This document shows, piece after piece, positions 30,038-40,228 of a stretch of 64,000 nt of DNA. Location: contig RQYD01000011.1 of NCBI GenBank assembly GCA_003858485.1, positions 1 through 64,000 of the forward strand. The letters run 5' to 3'. The stretch comes from Clostridiales bacterium COT073_COT-073. GTDB taxonomy: Bacteria > Bacillota > Clostridia > Lachnospirales > Vallitaleaceae. Numbering within the stretch: position 1 is the stretch's first letter; every line of letters begins with the position of its first letter. Under the pieces are notes generated by a model. It was given only the letters and a program-made list of their open reading frames with translations, was not told where the DNA came from and searched no databases. The translations under genes and the position numbers were made by a program.

Positions 30038-31486
30038 ATGTTAAATTTAGAACCGAAAAGAGTGTTTGATTATTTTGAGGAGATCAGCCAAATTCCAAGA
30101 GGCAGTGGCAATGAAAAGGCGATTTCTGATTATTTAGTGGCTTTTGCCAAAGACAGAGGTTTGGCTGTGGTGCAGGATAAAACTGACTCTGTATTGATTA
30201 CCAAACCGGCGACTGCTGGTATGGAAAATGCACCGGGGGTGATTATTCAGGGGCATATGGATATGGTGTGTGTTAAAGAGCCGGACAGCAGTCATGATTT
30301 CTTAAAAGACCCAATTGAATTATTGGTTGATGGCGATTTGCTGACTGCCAATCAGACAACATTGGGTGCAGATAATGGGATTGCCGTTGCCATGGGTCTG
30401 GCATTGCTTGATTCCAGCGATATTCCGCATCCACATTTGGAAGTGGTAATCACTACCAATGAAGAGGTTAATATGAATGGTGCCCTTCATTTTGACACTT
30501 CATTGCTTAAAGGCAAATATTTTATTAATGTTGATTCTGAGGAAGAGGGCGAAATTACCATCGGTTGTGCCGGCGGTTTAAAGGCAATGCTGGAAATTCC
30601 ATATCAAAGAAAAGCACTAAAGCCTAATAAAAAAGTGAAAGAATTAATTGTTAAAGGCTTAAAAGGTGGTCATTCCGGTGCTGAAATTCATACCAATCGA
30701 GGCAATTCTCATAAATTAATGGGGCGTTTACTATCTGCTCTGCACAAAGAAATAAAAATTGATCTGATTGAAATCAGTGGCGGGATTAAAGATAATGTCA
30801 TTCCCAGTCATACCACTGCAGTTATTGCTGTTGATCCAGAGGAAGAAGCTAAATTTAATCAAATATGTCAAAAGCAGGAAAAGGAATGGAAAAATGAATT
30901 ATCGGTCAGTGATCCGAAAGTACAACTGACGATTGTCGATAAATTGAACGCGGATGTTCAAAAGATAAACAAACGTTCAGCCAACAAACTGATCTTTTTG
31001 CTTAACACTTTACCAAATGGCGTTCAAACTATGAGCAGCAAGCTCCCGGGAATGGTAGAAAGTTCCTTAAATATAGGTGTTATTCAAATGCTGACTGATA
31101 AAATTATTTTATCCTTTGCTACCCGGGCTAATGTGGGCAGTTTAAAACAGCAAATCAATTCTGTATTGCAGGATTTTGCAGAAATGAATGACTTATCATT
31201 TTCTAAGACCGCTGAATATCCGGAATGGGAAATGAAACCGGAGAGTTTGTTGTTGCAAAAGGCAATTGAAGTGTATAAGGATTTGACTGGCAAAGAGGCT
31301 GTAGTTAAAGCTATTCATGCCGGACTGGAATGTGGTGTCTTCCTGTCTGGAAAACCGGAGCTGGAAGCCATTAGTATTGGGCCGGATATGTGGGAAGTTC
31401 ATTCAGTTAATGAAAGATTAAGCATTTCTTCTACTCAAAGAACTTGGGAATATTTAAAAGCATTATTGGCAGAACTTGGGAAATAG
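30038..31486 (+). CDS. pepD: aminoacyl-histidine dipeptidase (cytosol non-specific dipeptidase)
   Basis: Metal-dependent M20C peptidase splitting dipeptides in the cytoplasm. The 482 residues fit the family length. Motifs are IPRGSGNE, the metal segment QGHMDMVCVKE, LGADNGIAVAMGLAL, TTNEEVNMNGA with the catalytic Glu, VDSEEEGEI, and GGHSGAEIHTNRGN in the lid domain. ATG at 30038 follows a GTGAGGA site; the frame runs further up without one. It fits a peptide-fermenting lifestyle. Confidence 0.92.
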   Translation: MLNLEPKRVFDYFEEISQIPRGSGNEKAISDYLVAFAKDRGLAVVQDKTDSVLITKPATAGMENAPGVIIQGHMDMVCVKEPDSSHDFLKDPIELLVDGDLLTANQTTLGADNGIAVAMGLALLDSSDIPHPHLEVVITTNEEVNMNGALHFDTSLLKGKYFINVDSEEEGEITIGCAGGLKAMLEIPYQRKALKPNKKVKELIVKGLKGGHSGAEIHTNRGNSHKLMGRLLSALHKEIKIDLIEISGGIKDNVIPSHTTAVIAVDPEEEAKFNQICQKQEKEWKNELSVSDPKVQLTIVDKLNADVQKINKRSANKLIFLLNTLPNGVQTMSSKLPGMVESSLNIGVIQMLTDKIILSFATRANVGSLKQQINSVLQDFAEMNDLSFSKTAEYPEWEMKPESLLLQKAIEVYKDLTGKEAVVKAIHAGLECGVFLSGKPELEAISIGPDMWEVHSVNERLSISSTQRTWEYLKALLAELGK

Positions 31487-32053
31487 AATTTTACATTTCA
31501 AAAAAAGAAAGCTAATTTAACTAAATTAACTAAAATAAAAAGAACTATTTCATTTTAAGATTTTTATATAAGATATTAATTATAATTTTTATTGCAATTT
31601 ATAACAATATCTTGATAGAAATCTGGATTTTGTAATAGTTTTTTTTTGCAAAATTTTAAAAAGTATGGCTGTTTATTTCTGTGATTTTCCAGTGATTCCT
31701 GAAACGACCTTTTAGATTTTATGCTCACAAGCAATTTTACAAAGTAAGTTCTGAAAACTATGTGCTATGAAAGAGATGGAATAGATCACGGAAAAGAGGC
31801 GTGAAAACCAATTGTTAATTTAATTATTTTATTTGTGAAAAATATTAATTTTTAAAATGAAATAATATAAATAATTGTTGTTATTTACATGTATAAAGTG
31901 GCAGTATATGGCGAAATAAATAAATAACATTGTATTTTTTTAAAAAATATGATTATTTTTCACGAAAATAGCTTGACTTTTGTGAAATAAAAGATTATAA
32001 TTTTAACTATTAGGAGCTTGTATACTGTATTTTATTGAAGAGGAGATTGAAAA
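31487..32053. other. 567-base AT-rich gene-free stretch
   Basis: No gene is seen. It includes an AAGATATT/AATATCTT pair about 50 bases apart, long A/T runs, and at its right end the promoter of the next gene. The left part may hold a degraded gene, but no frame shows homology I recognise. Confidence 0.5.
31973..32001 (+). promoter_or_regulatory. promoter of the 3-hydroxyacyl-CoA dehydrogenase-like gene
   Basis: TTGACT (31973-31978), 17-base spacer, TATAAT (31996-32001), about 50 bases before the start codon. Confidence 0.75.
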
Positions 32054-32983
32054 ATGACTTGTCAAAAAAACAAAATCAAAATTGCAGTTGTTGGTGATGG
32101 GACAATGGGACATGGAATTGCAGAAGTGTTTTCAAAAGCAGGACATTGTGTTCAAGTAATCGGACTTAATGATGCAAGTTTACAGTCTGCAAAAGACAGA
32201 ATTTATTCCAGTTTAAGAGAATTTGTGACAGAAGGACTGATTGCTGAAGCGGATATTGAGCCGATTGTTGCACGAATTTCTTTCAGCACAGATTTGGAAG
32301 CTGCTAAAGATGCAGATATGGTAATTGAAGCTCTCCCTGAAAATATGGAACTGAAAACAGAAACATTTGGAAAATTAGAAAAAATTTGTTCACCGGAAGC
32401 TATTTTGGCAACCGCCAGTGGACACTCTGTTTCGGAGGTAATTGCTGAAGTCAAGAAACGTGATCGTGTGATTGCCACCCATTTCTGGTTCCCGCCGCAA
32501 TTGCTTCCCTTGGTTGAAGTATGTGGTGCACCCGAAACTTCAAAAGAAACAATTGAACATACTTGTGATGTTTTAAAGAATATAGAAAAAAAGCCGGTTG
32601 TAATTGATAAAGAAATTGATGGCTTTATTGGTAACCGGATTCAATTTGCGGCTCTTAGAGAAGCATGGGCGCTATATGATTCCGGAGTGGCAACTGCTGA
32701 TGCTATTGATTCCATTGTTAAATACAGTATCGGACGACGTTATTCGGTTACCGGACCAATTGAATCAGCTGATGTTGCCGGGCTTCCGGTTATGGTTAAT
32801 TTTGCGGCATATCTGCAGCCGTCTCTGTCAATTGATAAAGAGCCACCAGCTCAATTATATGATTTAGCCAAAGTTGATGGTACAGTCTATAATCGCCCAC
32901 AAGCAGAAACCGATAAATTGATTGCTGCCAGAAAGAAAGAATTATTCCGTTGGCTGGCTGCAGATAAAGAAGAAGCAAAATAA
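32054..32983 (+). CDS. 3-hydroxyacyl-CoA dehydrogenase-family NAD-dependent oxidoreductase
   Basis: A 309-residue two-domain dehydrogenase. The N-terminal Rossmann fold starts VVGDGTMGHGIAEVFSKAG, where the usual GxGxMG reads GDGTMG. The catalytic His lies in THFWFPPQLLPLVEV, with the Glu partner after it, and DGFIGNRIQ opens the C-terminal helical domain. It may act on a short 3-hydroxyacyl-CoA, or on a small hydroxy acid as do family members such as carnitine dehydrogenase. No thiolase or crotonase is adjacent, so a butyrate-pathway role is not supported by context. Confidence 0.82.
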   Translation: MTCQKNKIKIAVVGDGTMGHGIAEVFSKAGHCVQVIGLNDASLQSAKDRIYSSLREFVTEGLIAEADIEPIVARISFSTDLEAAKDADMVIEALPENMELKTETFGKLEKICSPEAILATASGHSVSEVIAEVKKRDRVIATHFWFPPQLLPLVEVCGAPETSKETIEHTCDVLKNIEKKPVVIDKEIDGFIGNRIQFAALREAWALYDSGVATADAIDSIVKYSIGRRYSVTGPIESADVAGLPVMVNFAAYLQPSLSIDKEPPAQLYDLAKVDGTVYNRPQAETDKLIAARKKELFRWLAADKEEAK

Positions 32984-33003
32984 GATTGTATTTTACAGAA
33001 GGA

Positions 33004-33048
33004 AAAAAGAGATTTTTAATAGACTATACTTGTTAAAAATCTCTTTTT
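33004..33048 (+). terminator. intrinsic terminator after the dehydrogenase gene
   Basis: A perfect 16-base stem (AAAAAGAGATTTTTAA / TTAAAAATCTCTTTTT) with a 13-base loop and a T-rich 3 prime arm. Confidence 0.8.
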
Positions 33049-33096
33049 ACAAAAATGTTGCTGTATACAATGTCCGAATTAGAAAAGAGGATTTTT

Positions 33097-33987
33097 ATGC
33101 CTAAGGATTATGTCTTATATGCCATTTTAATTGGAGTAGTTATTATTAATGGTTTTTTTGCTGTTTTATTTTTTCGGGATTACTGGAAACATAAAGAAGA
33201 AGCGAGAATGGAGCCTGGAAATCCATTTATTATTTCAATTACTTCATTTATTATTTATTTTTTATCAACTTTTGGAGTGTCTGACTATGCCATTTCTACG
33301 GCCCTGTATCGCAGTACAAAATGGGTAGATGATAAAAAATTGCCAGGTACTTTAAACACCCAATGTGTACTTCCGGTTGCGGTGATGGCACTGGCTTACA
33401 TTAATTCCATTGAAGTTGATATCACAACTTTAATTTTATGTATTCTTTCTCAAACTTTGGGTTCTTATATTTTACCTAGATTTGTGGTTAAGTTGCCGAT
33501 TCGGGTAATCAGAAAAGCAATTGGTTTTGGTCTTTTGGGTGCAACTATAATTATTCTGATGGGTAAATTTAATTTATTCCCACTTGGCGGAGAATTAACC
33601 GGTTTAACTGGTGTTAAACTTTGGGTTACAGTAGCTCTTTTTGCTGTTTTCGGTGCCATGAATACCATTGGTATCGGTTCTTATCCGGTTACTATGCTGA
33701 CTGTATATGCGATGGGTTTGCACCCTGTTATTGCTTTCCCGATTATGATGGGTGCTTGTACTTTTTCGGTACCGGTAGGCAGTATGGAATTTGTACGCTT
33801 GGGACAATATGCCAGAAAAATCACTTTAATTTCTTCTATAGTCGGTATTTTTGGCGTGCTTTTGGCGGTCTTTGTAGTACGATCAATGGATATTTCAATG
33901 CTGCAATGGTTGGTAGCGGTTATCTTGGTATATAGTGGTTCAACCATGTTATACAAAGAATACACTACTAAAGCATCTGCATCGTAA
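33097..33987 (+). CDS. TSUP/TauE-SafE family membrane exporter
   Basis: A 296-residue protein with eight or so membrane helices and internal twofold symmetry typical of the TSUP family, which exports sulfite, sulfonates or organic acids. The start at 33097 follows AGAGGA; the frame extends to 33055 without a site. Which anion it moves cannot be read. It lies between terminators as a single-gene unit. Confidence 0.75.
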   Translation: MPKDYVLYAILIGVVIINGFFAVLFFRDYWKHKEEARMEPGNPFIISITSFIIYFLSTFGVSDYAISTALYRSTKWVDDKKLPGTLNTQCVLPVAVMALAYINSIEVDITTLILCILSQTLGSYILPRFVVKLPIRVIRKAIGFGLLGATIIILMGKFNLFPLGGELTGLTGVKLWVTVALFAVFGAMNTIGIGSYPVTMLTVYAMGLHPVIAFPIMMGACTFSVPVGSMEFVRLGQYARKITLISSIVGIFGVLLAVFVVRSMDISMLQWLVAVILVYSGSTMLYKEYTTKASAS

Positions 33988-34013
33988 AGCAAATAATATT
34001 AAATCATATATAA

Positions 34014-34050
34014 AAAAGGCTGTTGTGATATTTACAATGGCCTTTTAGTC
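34014..34050 (+). terminator. intrinsic terminator after the TSUP gene
   Basis: AAAAGGC (34014-34020) pairs with GCCTTTT (34040-34046), with an inner TTGT/ACAA pair. It lies 27 bases after the stop codon. Confidence 0.75.
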
Positions 34051-34155
34051 TATATCAGGATTTATGAATTATATATAATAAAACCTTTACAACATAAAAA
34101 GTATTTTTAAGTTCATTTAATCTGCGTAATATATAAGCAATATTATATGTAATAC

Positions 34156-34346
34156 ACTCAACTTTCCCGCAGTCTTTTTGGGCCCTATCCCGCTCCAGGG
34201 AGCGGGCACATGGGTTCCCCCGCTTTCATCACATACTTTGTAAAATGGCTTGCGGTTGCACCTTGCTTTCGCAACTTACTTCGTAAGATTGCTTTCGCAG
34301 CACATGCCTAAAAAAGACTGTTCCAGGGAATGTGGGAAAGTTGAGT
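34156..34346. mobile_element. MITE-like palindromic element, copy C
   Basis: 191 bases from ACTCAACTTTCCCGC to GTGGGAAAGTTGAGT, flanked by a perfect 5-base target duplication AATAC (34151-34155 and 34347-34351). It contains the CGCTCCAGGGAGCG inner palindrome near its left end and TTCCAGGGAA near its right. It occupies most of the gene-free stretch 33988-34418. Confidence 0.85.
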
Positions 34347-34418
34347 AATACATAAAAATTTTAAAAAATATATAAGAAAAGACATAAATTATCATGTGAG
34401 ATAAGGAGGACAATATTA

Positions 34419-35408
34419 GTGAGTATTTTGATTTTGAATCGGGAAGATATGAAACAGGTTTTCACGATGAAAGAAGCCATTATAGCTTGTAAAGATGCCC
34501 TACAGGCATATTCGGAGGGAAATGTAACAATTCCTCTGCGTGCCAATTTATCAATTTCAGAATTCGATGGTCATAACCTTTATATGTATGGATATGTTCC
34601 GGCAGCAGAGGCACTTGGAGTTAAAATTGTATCTGTGTATCCTAAGAATATTGAAAAGGGGATTACCAGTGTTCCGGCAACTATGGTTTTGGTGGATGCG
34701 CATACGGGTGTTGTTTGTGGTTTAATGGATGGGACATATCTGACATGTCTCAGGACAGGGGCAGTTGCAGGTGCGGCCACAGATATTTTGGCGCGTAAAG
34801 AAAGTACAGTGTTTGCGTTGTTTGGAGCAGGCGGACAAGCAGAAAGCCAACTGGAAGCAGTGATTACTGTTCGCCCAATTGAGAAGGTGAATGTATATGA
34901 TATCAATTTAGAAAGAGCACAAGAGTTTGTAAAAACTATGAACCAAAAATTCGGTCAAAGGAATAAAGTGCAGATTGTGGTGGCAGCAACACCGGAAGAA
35001 GCATTAAAAGATGCAGATATTATTACTGCCGTGACAACATCTTCAAACGCTTTGTTTGATGGTTCTATGGTTAAACCTAATGCTCATATTAATGGAATGG
35101 GTTCCTATACTCCGGCTATGGCGGAAATTGATGAATTTATTGTATGTAATTCCAAGGTGTATGTTGATACCGCTGATGCCATCAAAGAATCTGGTGATCT
35201 GATTCAGCCAATTGAAAAAGGCTGTCTGGATAAAAACAAGATTCAGGAATTAGGAATGGTATTACTAAATAAGGTATCAGCGCGTGAAAATGACAAACAA
35301 ATGACTTTCTTTGAGTCAACTGGTAGTGCTGTGCTGGATTTGGTAACTGCCCAACGAATTTTTCAAGCTGCCAAAGAAAAAAGAATTGGTAAAATGATCG
35401 AGTTTTAG
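34419..35408 (+). CDS. ornithine cyclodeaminase / mu-crystallin family protein
   Basis: A 329-residue NAD(P)-dependent enzyme of the family that includes ornithine cyclodeaminase, alanine dehydrogenase of archaea and ketimine reductases. Features are VLVDAHTGVVCGLMDGTYLTCLRTGAVAG (shown in part), a Rossmann motif LFGAGGQAESQLEAV and ADIITAVTTSS. The start is a GTG at 34419 behind AAGGAGG. It is linked in theme to ridA and the aminotransferase, since all handle imines or alpha-amino acids, but it stands alone between two MITE copies. Confidence 0.85.
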   Translation: MSILILNREDMKQVFTMKEAIIACKDALQAYSEGNVTIPLRANLSISEFDGHNLYMYGYVPAAEALGVKIVSVYPKNIEKGITSVPATMVLVDAHTGVVCGLMDGTYLTCLRTGAVAGAATDILARKESTVFALFGAGGQAESQLEAVITVRPIEKVNVYDINLERAQEFVKTMNQKFGQRNKVQIVVAATPEEALKDADIITAVTTSSNALFDGSMVKPNAHINGMGSYTPAMAEIDEFIVCNSKVYVDTADAIKESGDLIQPIEKGCLDKNKIQELGMVLLNKVSARENDKQMTFFESTGSAVLDLVTAQRIFQAAKEKRIGKMIEF

Positions 35409-35433
35409 CTAATAAAAATTAAATCATTAAATA

Positions 35434-35631
35434 ACTCAATTTTCCCATGTTCTCTGAAACAGTCTTTTTTAGGCATGTGCTGTGATAGCCACCTTACGAA
35501 GTAAGTGGCGAAAGGTAGGTTGCCCACCCGGGCAGAAAAACGAAGTTTTTCGACAGGGCATGTTAAATGGGTGATATGTGCCCGCTCTCCAGAGCGGGAT
35601 AGAGCCAAAAAAGACTGTGGGAAAGTTGAGT
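35434..35631. mobile_element. MITE-like palindromic element, copy D
   Basis: 198 bases from ACTCAATTTTCCCAT to GTGGGAAAGTTGAGT, 26 bases after the cyclodeaminase-family stop. It contains an extra inner cassette (GCCACTTACTTCGTAAG-type and GAAAAACGAAGTTTTTCG palindromes) shared with copy E. No clear 5-base duplication is seen. It separates that gene from the rplU promoter. Confidence 0.8.
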
Positions 35632-35670
35632 GATAAGATTTACCAGTGATAAGATTTATAAAAAAATCAT

Positions 35671-35699
35671 TTGACAATCATGTTGATTTGTGATATCCT
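35671..35699 (+). promoter_or_regulatory. promoter of the rplU operon
   Basis: TTGACA (35671-35676), 17-base spacer, TATCCT (35694-35699). It lies 40 bases after MITE copy D. Confidence 0.75.
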
Positions 35700-35719
35700 A
35701 TTTTAAGTGTGGTATACCG

Positions 35720-35770
35720 CTCGGATATGGTTAGCAAAAAGGATAGCCCTTTTTCACCGATACCGGCGAG
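35720..35770 (+). promoter_or_regulatory. L21-type ribosomal leader hairpin
   Basis: The leader folds into a nested stem: outer CTCG/CGAG, middle GGT/ACC, inner AAAAAGG/CCTTTTT with loop ATAG. Position and shape fit the L21 leader element known upstream of rplU in Firmicutes, thought to bind L21 and give feedback control. The identification rests on position and structure, not on a covariance search. Confidence 0.55.
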
Positions 35771-35792
35771 TCTTATATGAGGAGGTGCCAAA

Positions 35793-36104
35793 ATGTACGC
35801 AATTATTGAAACAGGTGGAAAGCAATACAAAGTTGCTGAAGGTGATGTTATTCAAGTAGAAAAATTAGGACTTGAAGAAAATGCAAAAGTTACTTTTGAT
35901 AAGGTATTGCTTGTATCAAATGACGGAAATATTACAGTTGGAAAGCCATATGTAGAATCTGCCAGCGTTACTGCTAAAGTAGATTTAAATGGTCGTGGGA
36001 AGAAGATCGTTGTTTTCAAGTATAAGCCAAAGAAAGGCTATCATAAGAAGCAAGGTCATCGTCAATCCTTCACTCAGGTTACCATTGAAAAGATCAATGC
36101 GTAA
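35793..36104 (+). CDS. rplU: 50S ribosomal protein L21
   Basis: A 103-residue ribosomal protein. It begins [20 protein letters not shown] and ends with the basic rRNA-binding segment [24 protein letters not shown] precedes the ATG. The following prp gene starts inside its last codons, giving an eight-base overlap. Confidence 0.97.
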   Translation: MYAIIETGGKQYKVAEGDVIQVEKLGLEENAKVTFDKVLLVSNDGNITVGKPYVESASVTAKVDLNGRGKKIVVFKYKPKKGYHKKQGHRQSFTQVTIEKINA

Positions 36105-36441
36105 TTTGCTAAAAAAAAGCTCCGGTATTTATGCTCTGATTGAAAAATCGGGTGATGAATATATTGGTTTTGTGATCAGTGGTCATGCCGGGTATGCGCC
36201 AAAAGGACGTGATATCGTCTGTGCGGCAGTATCCATGATTTCCATTCAAACGGTCAACGCGGTGGAAGCTCTTACCACATCAAAATCCGCAGTTGAAGAT
36301 CAAGATGGTTATTTAAGGTTTCACTTACAAAACAGTACTCCGGAAGCACAATTATTATTGAAATCCTATGATTTGGGGCTTCAAATGATATTACAAGAAT
36401 ACGGAAATGAATATATCCACATCGAATATAAGGAGGTGTAA
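36097..36441 (+). CDS. prp: ribosomal-processing cysteine protease Prp
   Basis: A 114-residue cysteine protease that removes the N-terminal extension of L27. The catalytic pair is His30 in [11 protein letters not shown] and Cys42 in DIVCAAVS, the 12-residue spacing known from Staphylococcus aureus Prp. ATG at 36097 overlaps the rplU stop; upstream codons in this frame lie inside rplU. The rplU-prp-rpmA order is diagnostic of Firmicutes and related phyla. Confidence 0.95.
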   Translation: MRNLLKKSSGIYALIEKSGDEYIGFVISGHAGYAPKGRDIVCAAVSMISIQTVNAVEALTTSKSAVEDQDGYLRFHLQNSTPEAQLLLKSYDLGLQMILQEYGNEYIHIEYKEV

Positions 36442-36444
36442 ACC

Positions 36445-36729
36445 ATGTTAAGACTGAACCTTCAAATGTTTGCTCATAAAAAAGGAATGGGTTCTTCCAA
36501 AAACGGACGTGATTCTCATTCGAAAAGACTGGGAGCAAAAAGAGCAGATGGTCAATTTGTAAAGGCTGGTAATATTTTATATCGTCAACGCGGAACCAAG
36601 ATTCATGCAGGAAATAATGTTGGTCGTGGTAACGATGATACATTATTTGCTTTAATCGACGGTGTAGTTAGATTTGAAAGAAAAGGTCGTGATAAAAAGC
36701 AAGCTTCGGTATATGCTTTAGAAGCATAA
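36445..36729 (+). CDS. rpmA: 50S ribosomal protein L27 with cleavable N-terminus
   Basis: A 94-residue protein with the extension MLRLNLQMF before [15 protein letters not shown]. Cleavage by Prp is expected between Phe9 and Ala10, exposing the N-terminus that reaches the peptidyl-transferase centre. The canonical extension is MLKLNLQFF, so the pre-cleavage residues differ slightly. Three bases separate it from prp. Confidence 0.97.
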   Translation: MLRLNLQMFAHKKGMGSSKNGRDSHSKRLGAKRADGQFVKAGNILYRQRGTKIHAGNNVGRGNDDTLFALIDGVVRFERKGRDKKQASVYALEA

Positions 36730-36749
36730 GGATCATATCAAATGCAATC

Positions 36750-36788
36750 AAAAAGGAAAGCAGGATTACTGTTTTCCTTTTTATTTTT
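36750..36788 (+). terminator. intrinsic terminator after rpmA
   Basis: AAAAAGGAAAGCAG pairs with CTGTTTTCCTTTTT (one G-U pair) around a five-base loop, and is followed by a T-rich run. Confidence 0.8.
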
Positions 36789-36858
36789 CTGTTTGCAAAT
36801 CCTTATTATTTAGGGTATACTATATATGCGCCTTTTAATAATAGAATAGAGGAGGAAT

Positions 36859-36916
36859 TGGACTCAATTAGAAGCTGGTAAAGGCCAATCCCATGAATTA
36901 ATAGAGATAGAGGAAA

Positions 36917-36924
<8 letters not shown>
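36859..36924 (+). pseudogene. C-terminal remnant of a YefM/Phd-type antitoxin
   Basis: About 20 codons (WTQLEAGKGQSHELIEIEEN and a last Glu) run in frame to a TAA at 36922. An in-frame stop lies just upstream at 36847. The rest of the antitoxin, including its DNA-binding N-terminus, is missing. The stop overlaps the toxin ATG by eight bases (ATGAATAA), the usual layout of yefM-yoeB pairs. Confidence 0.55.
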
Positions 36925-38472
<1,548 letters not shown>

Positions 38473-38516
38473 CATCTGGTATTAATTTGGAGAATGTGGA
38501 ATATCAAGGAGGACAT

Positions 38517-40214
38517 ATGAAACAAAGAATTATGGAAAAACGGAAAAGCATGTCATTGATACTAAGTATGATGATAATGCTGCAAATCTTTAATGGAATC
38601 AGTTATGCTGCAACTGGTCAGGAACTGGATTTGCAAAGAGATCATCCGATACCAGCCAAAGTGCTGGAAGTAATTGAGTCTAATGTCTATAAGCTATTGG
38701 TTTATGATCAGGTAAAACCTCATGTGGAAACCTACTACTTAATTGGTGTAAAGCCAAATGGCAATCAGGCAGCCTATGATTACAGCCTGAAAAAACTTTT
38801 GAATCAATCAGTTTATTTTTTGGAGGATGAAAATATTCCGGTCAAAAATGATCTGCGTTTTTGTTATTTATATGTTGATTTTAATATTTCCCATAATGAG
38901 GATTTAATTCGCCGCGGTCTGGCTCTGGCTGATCCTGAATTTAAATCATCTAAAGAATACTTAAAATACAGCCGTAGTCAAGAAGTAGCTCAAAGTCAAA
39001 GCAAAGGGATTTTTGATTTTTCGGATAAAAAAACAAGCGACCAAATTATAAATATTAATTCAGCCGGAATTGAGCAAATCATGAATCACTTTAAAATTGA
39101 TAATTTTAAAGCCAGTAAATGGTATGCCAGAATTTCCGGAAATCCGATTAATCAAATCGGCGAGCTGCGGGCTCTGGATAAGGATTTTTTTACACCGGAA
39201 GTGATTTTAGAATATGCTCCCAGTATTCATTTGCGAACGAATCTGCAAACGGCATCGCCTTATGAAATAGCTAGTTTGGTGAGCCGATCAACCAATAATT
39301 CTAAAATCATTGATGAAATTTTAAAATACCGCTTGTTTAAAGAAGTGGTGAATAAAGAAGATTTTAAAAAGATACCAATTTCGGAAAATTATCGTAATGC
39401 GATATATCCATATTTGACTTTTACCAACGAATATCATAGTTTTCAGGATGTAGATGGCAAAATAATTAATATTAACACTGCTGATGAAGTGCAAATTGCC
39501 AATGCGCTTGGGATTAATTTAGCTCATGCGACAATTTTAAAAAACTACAGAAAATCGCATAATTATCCGCTGCGTTTTGTAGAAGAACTTTTTAAGCCAT
39601 ACTTTCCATTAAATAAAGAATTGTCTTCAATGGATGCCTTGACTGACAATATCCGAATGTATACCAATATTAATTCAGCTGGTGAATATGAAATTCGCAG
39701 CTTATTTGGTGATATTTCCATGACATCCAGTCAATTGACAACAGCTGTTCAGGCTATTTTAAAAGAGCGGCCGTTTAAGGATAAGGCTGCCCTGGAAAAA
39801 ACCATTGGAAAGGTTTATACTGCTAAAATCATTGATTTTATTTATTTTGATCATTTACCGGAATCAAAATTACTTAATATCAATACAGCCAGCAGAGATA
39901 AAATTGCCGAGTATTTTAATCTGACGAATAATCAAAAGGCGCAGCTGCATTCTCAATATTTAAGTCCCAGTGACTTACCTGGTTTCTTATCCAAATATAT
40001 TCAGCAAATTACTTTATATACCAATATCAATCGGGCAGGATTTGAGGAATTGCATAATTTGACACCGGATATTACCAAAGCATTGGCTGAGGATATTATT
40101 AAAAACAGGAGTGGTGAGGGATATTATACTTTAGAGGATGTCCGGGTATTATTTGAAAAACATAATTTAGAGGATACCTATCATAAAATTAAGCAATATT
40201 TAATTTTGCAATAA
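38517..40214 (+). CDS. secreted protein with an inactive nuclease-like domain and six helix-hairpin-helix repeats
   Basis: A 565-residue protein with an N-terminal signal or anchor (residues 10-32). Residues 45-165 resemble the staphylococcal-nuclease (thermonuclease) fold: a YYLIGVKPN strand replaces RLIGIDAPE, KKLLNQSVYFLED and ARVY-like LIRRGLALADPEF follow. The catalytic Arg and Glu are not present. After that come six units beginning with (I/T)N(I/L)xxA at about residues 177, 241, 318, 383, 453 and 502, each followed by a helix pair, like repeats of the ComEA DNA-binding motif. ATG at 38517 follows AAGGAGG. It could bind DNA outside the cell or structure RNA; no function is established. 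Confidence 0.7.
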   Translation: MKQRIMEKRKSMSLILSMMIMLQIFNGISYAATGQELDLQRDHPIPAKVLEVIESNVYKLLVYDQVKPHVETYYLIGVKPNGNQAAYDYSLKKLLNQSVYFLEDENIPVKNDLRFCYLYVDFNISHNEDLIRRGLALADPEFKSSKEYLKYSRSQEVAQSQSKGIFDFSDKKTSDQIININSAGIEQIMNHFKIDNFKASKWYARISGNPINQIGELRALDKDFFTPEVILEYAPSIHLRTNLQTASPYEIASLVSRSTNNSKIIDEILKYRLFKEVVNKEDFKKIPISENYRNAIYPYLTFTNEYHSFQDVDGKIININTADEVQIANALGINLAHATILKNYRKSHNYPLRFVEELFKPYFPLNKELSSMDALTDNIRMYTNINSAGEYEIRSLFGDISMTSSQLTTAVQAILKERPFKDKAALEKTIGKVYTAKIIDFIYFDHLPESKLLNINTASRDKIAEYFNLTNNQKAQLHSQYLSPSDLPGFLSKYIQQITLYTNINRAGFEELHNLTPDITKALAEDIIKNRSGEGYYTLEDVRVLFEKHNLEDTYHKIKQYLILQ

Positions 40215-40228
40215 ATTAGAGGATAAAA

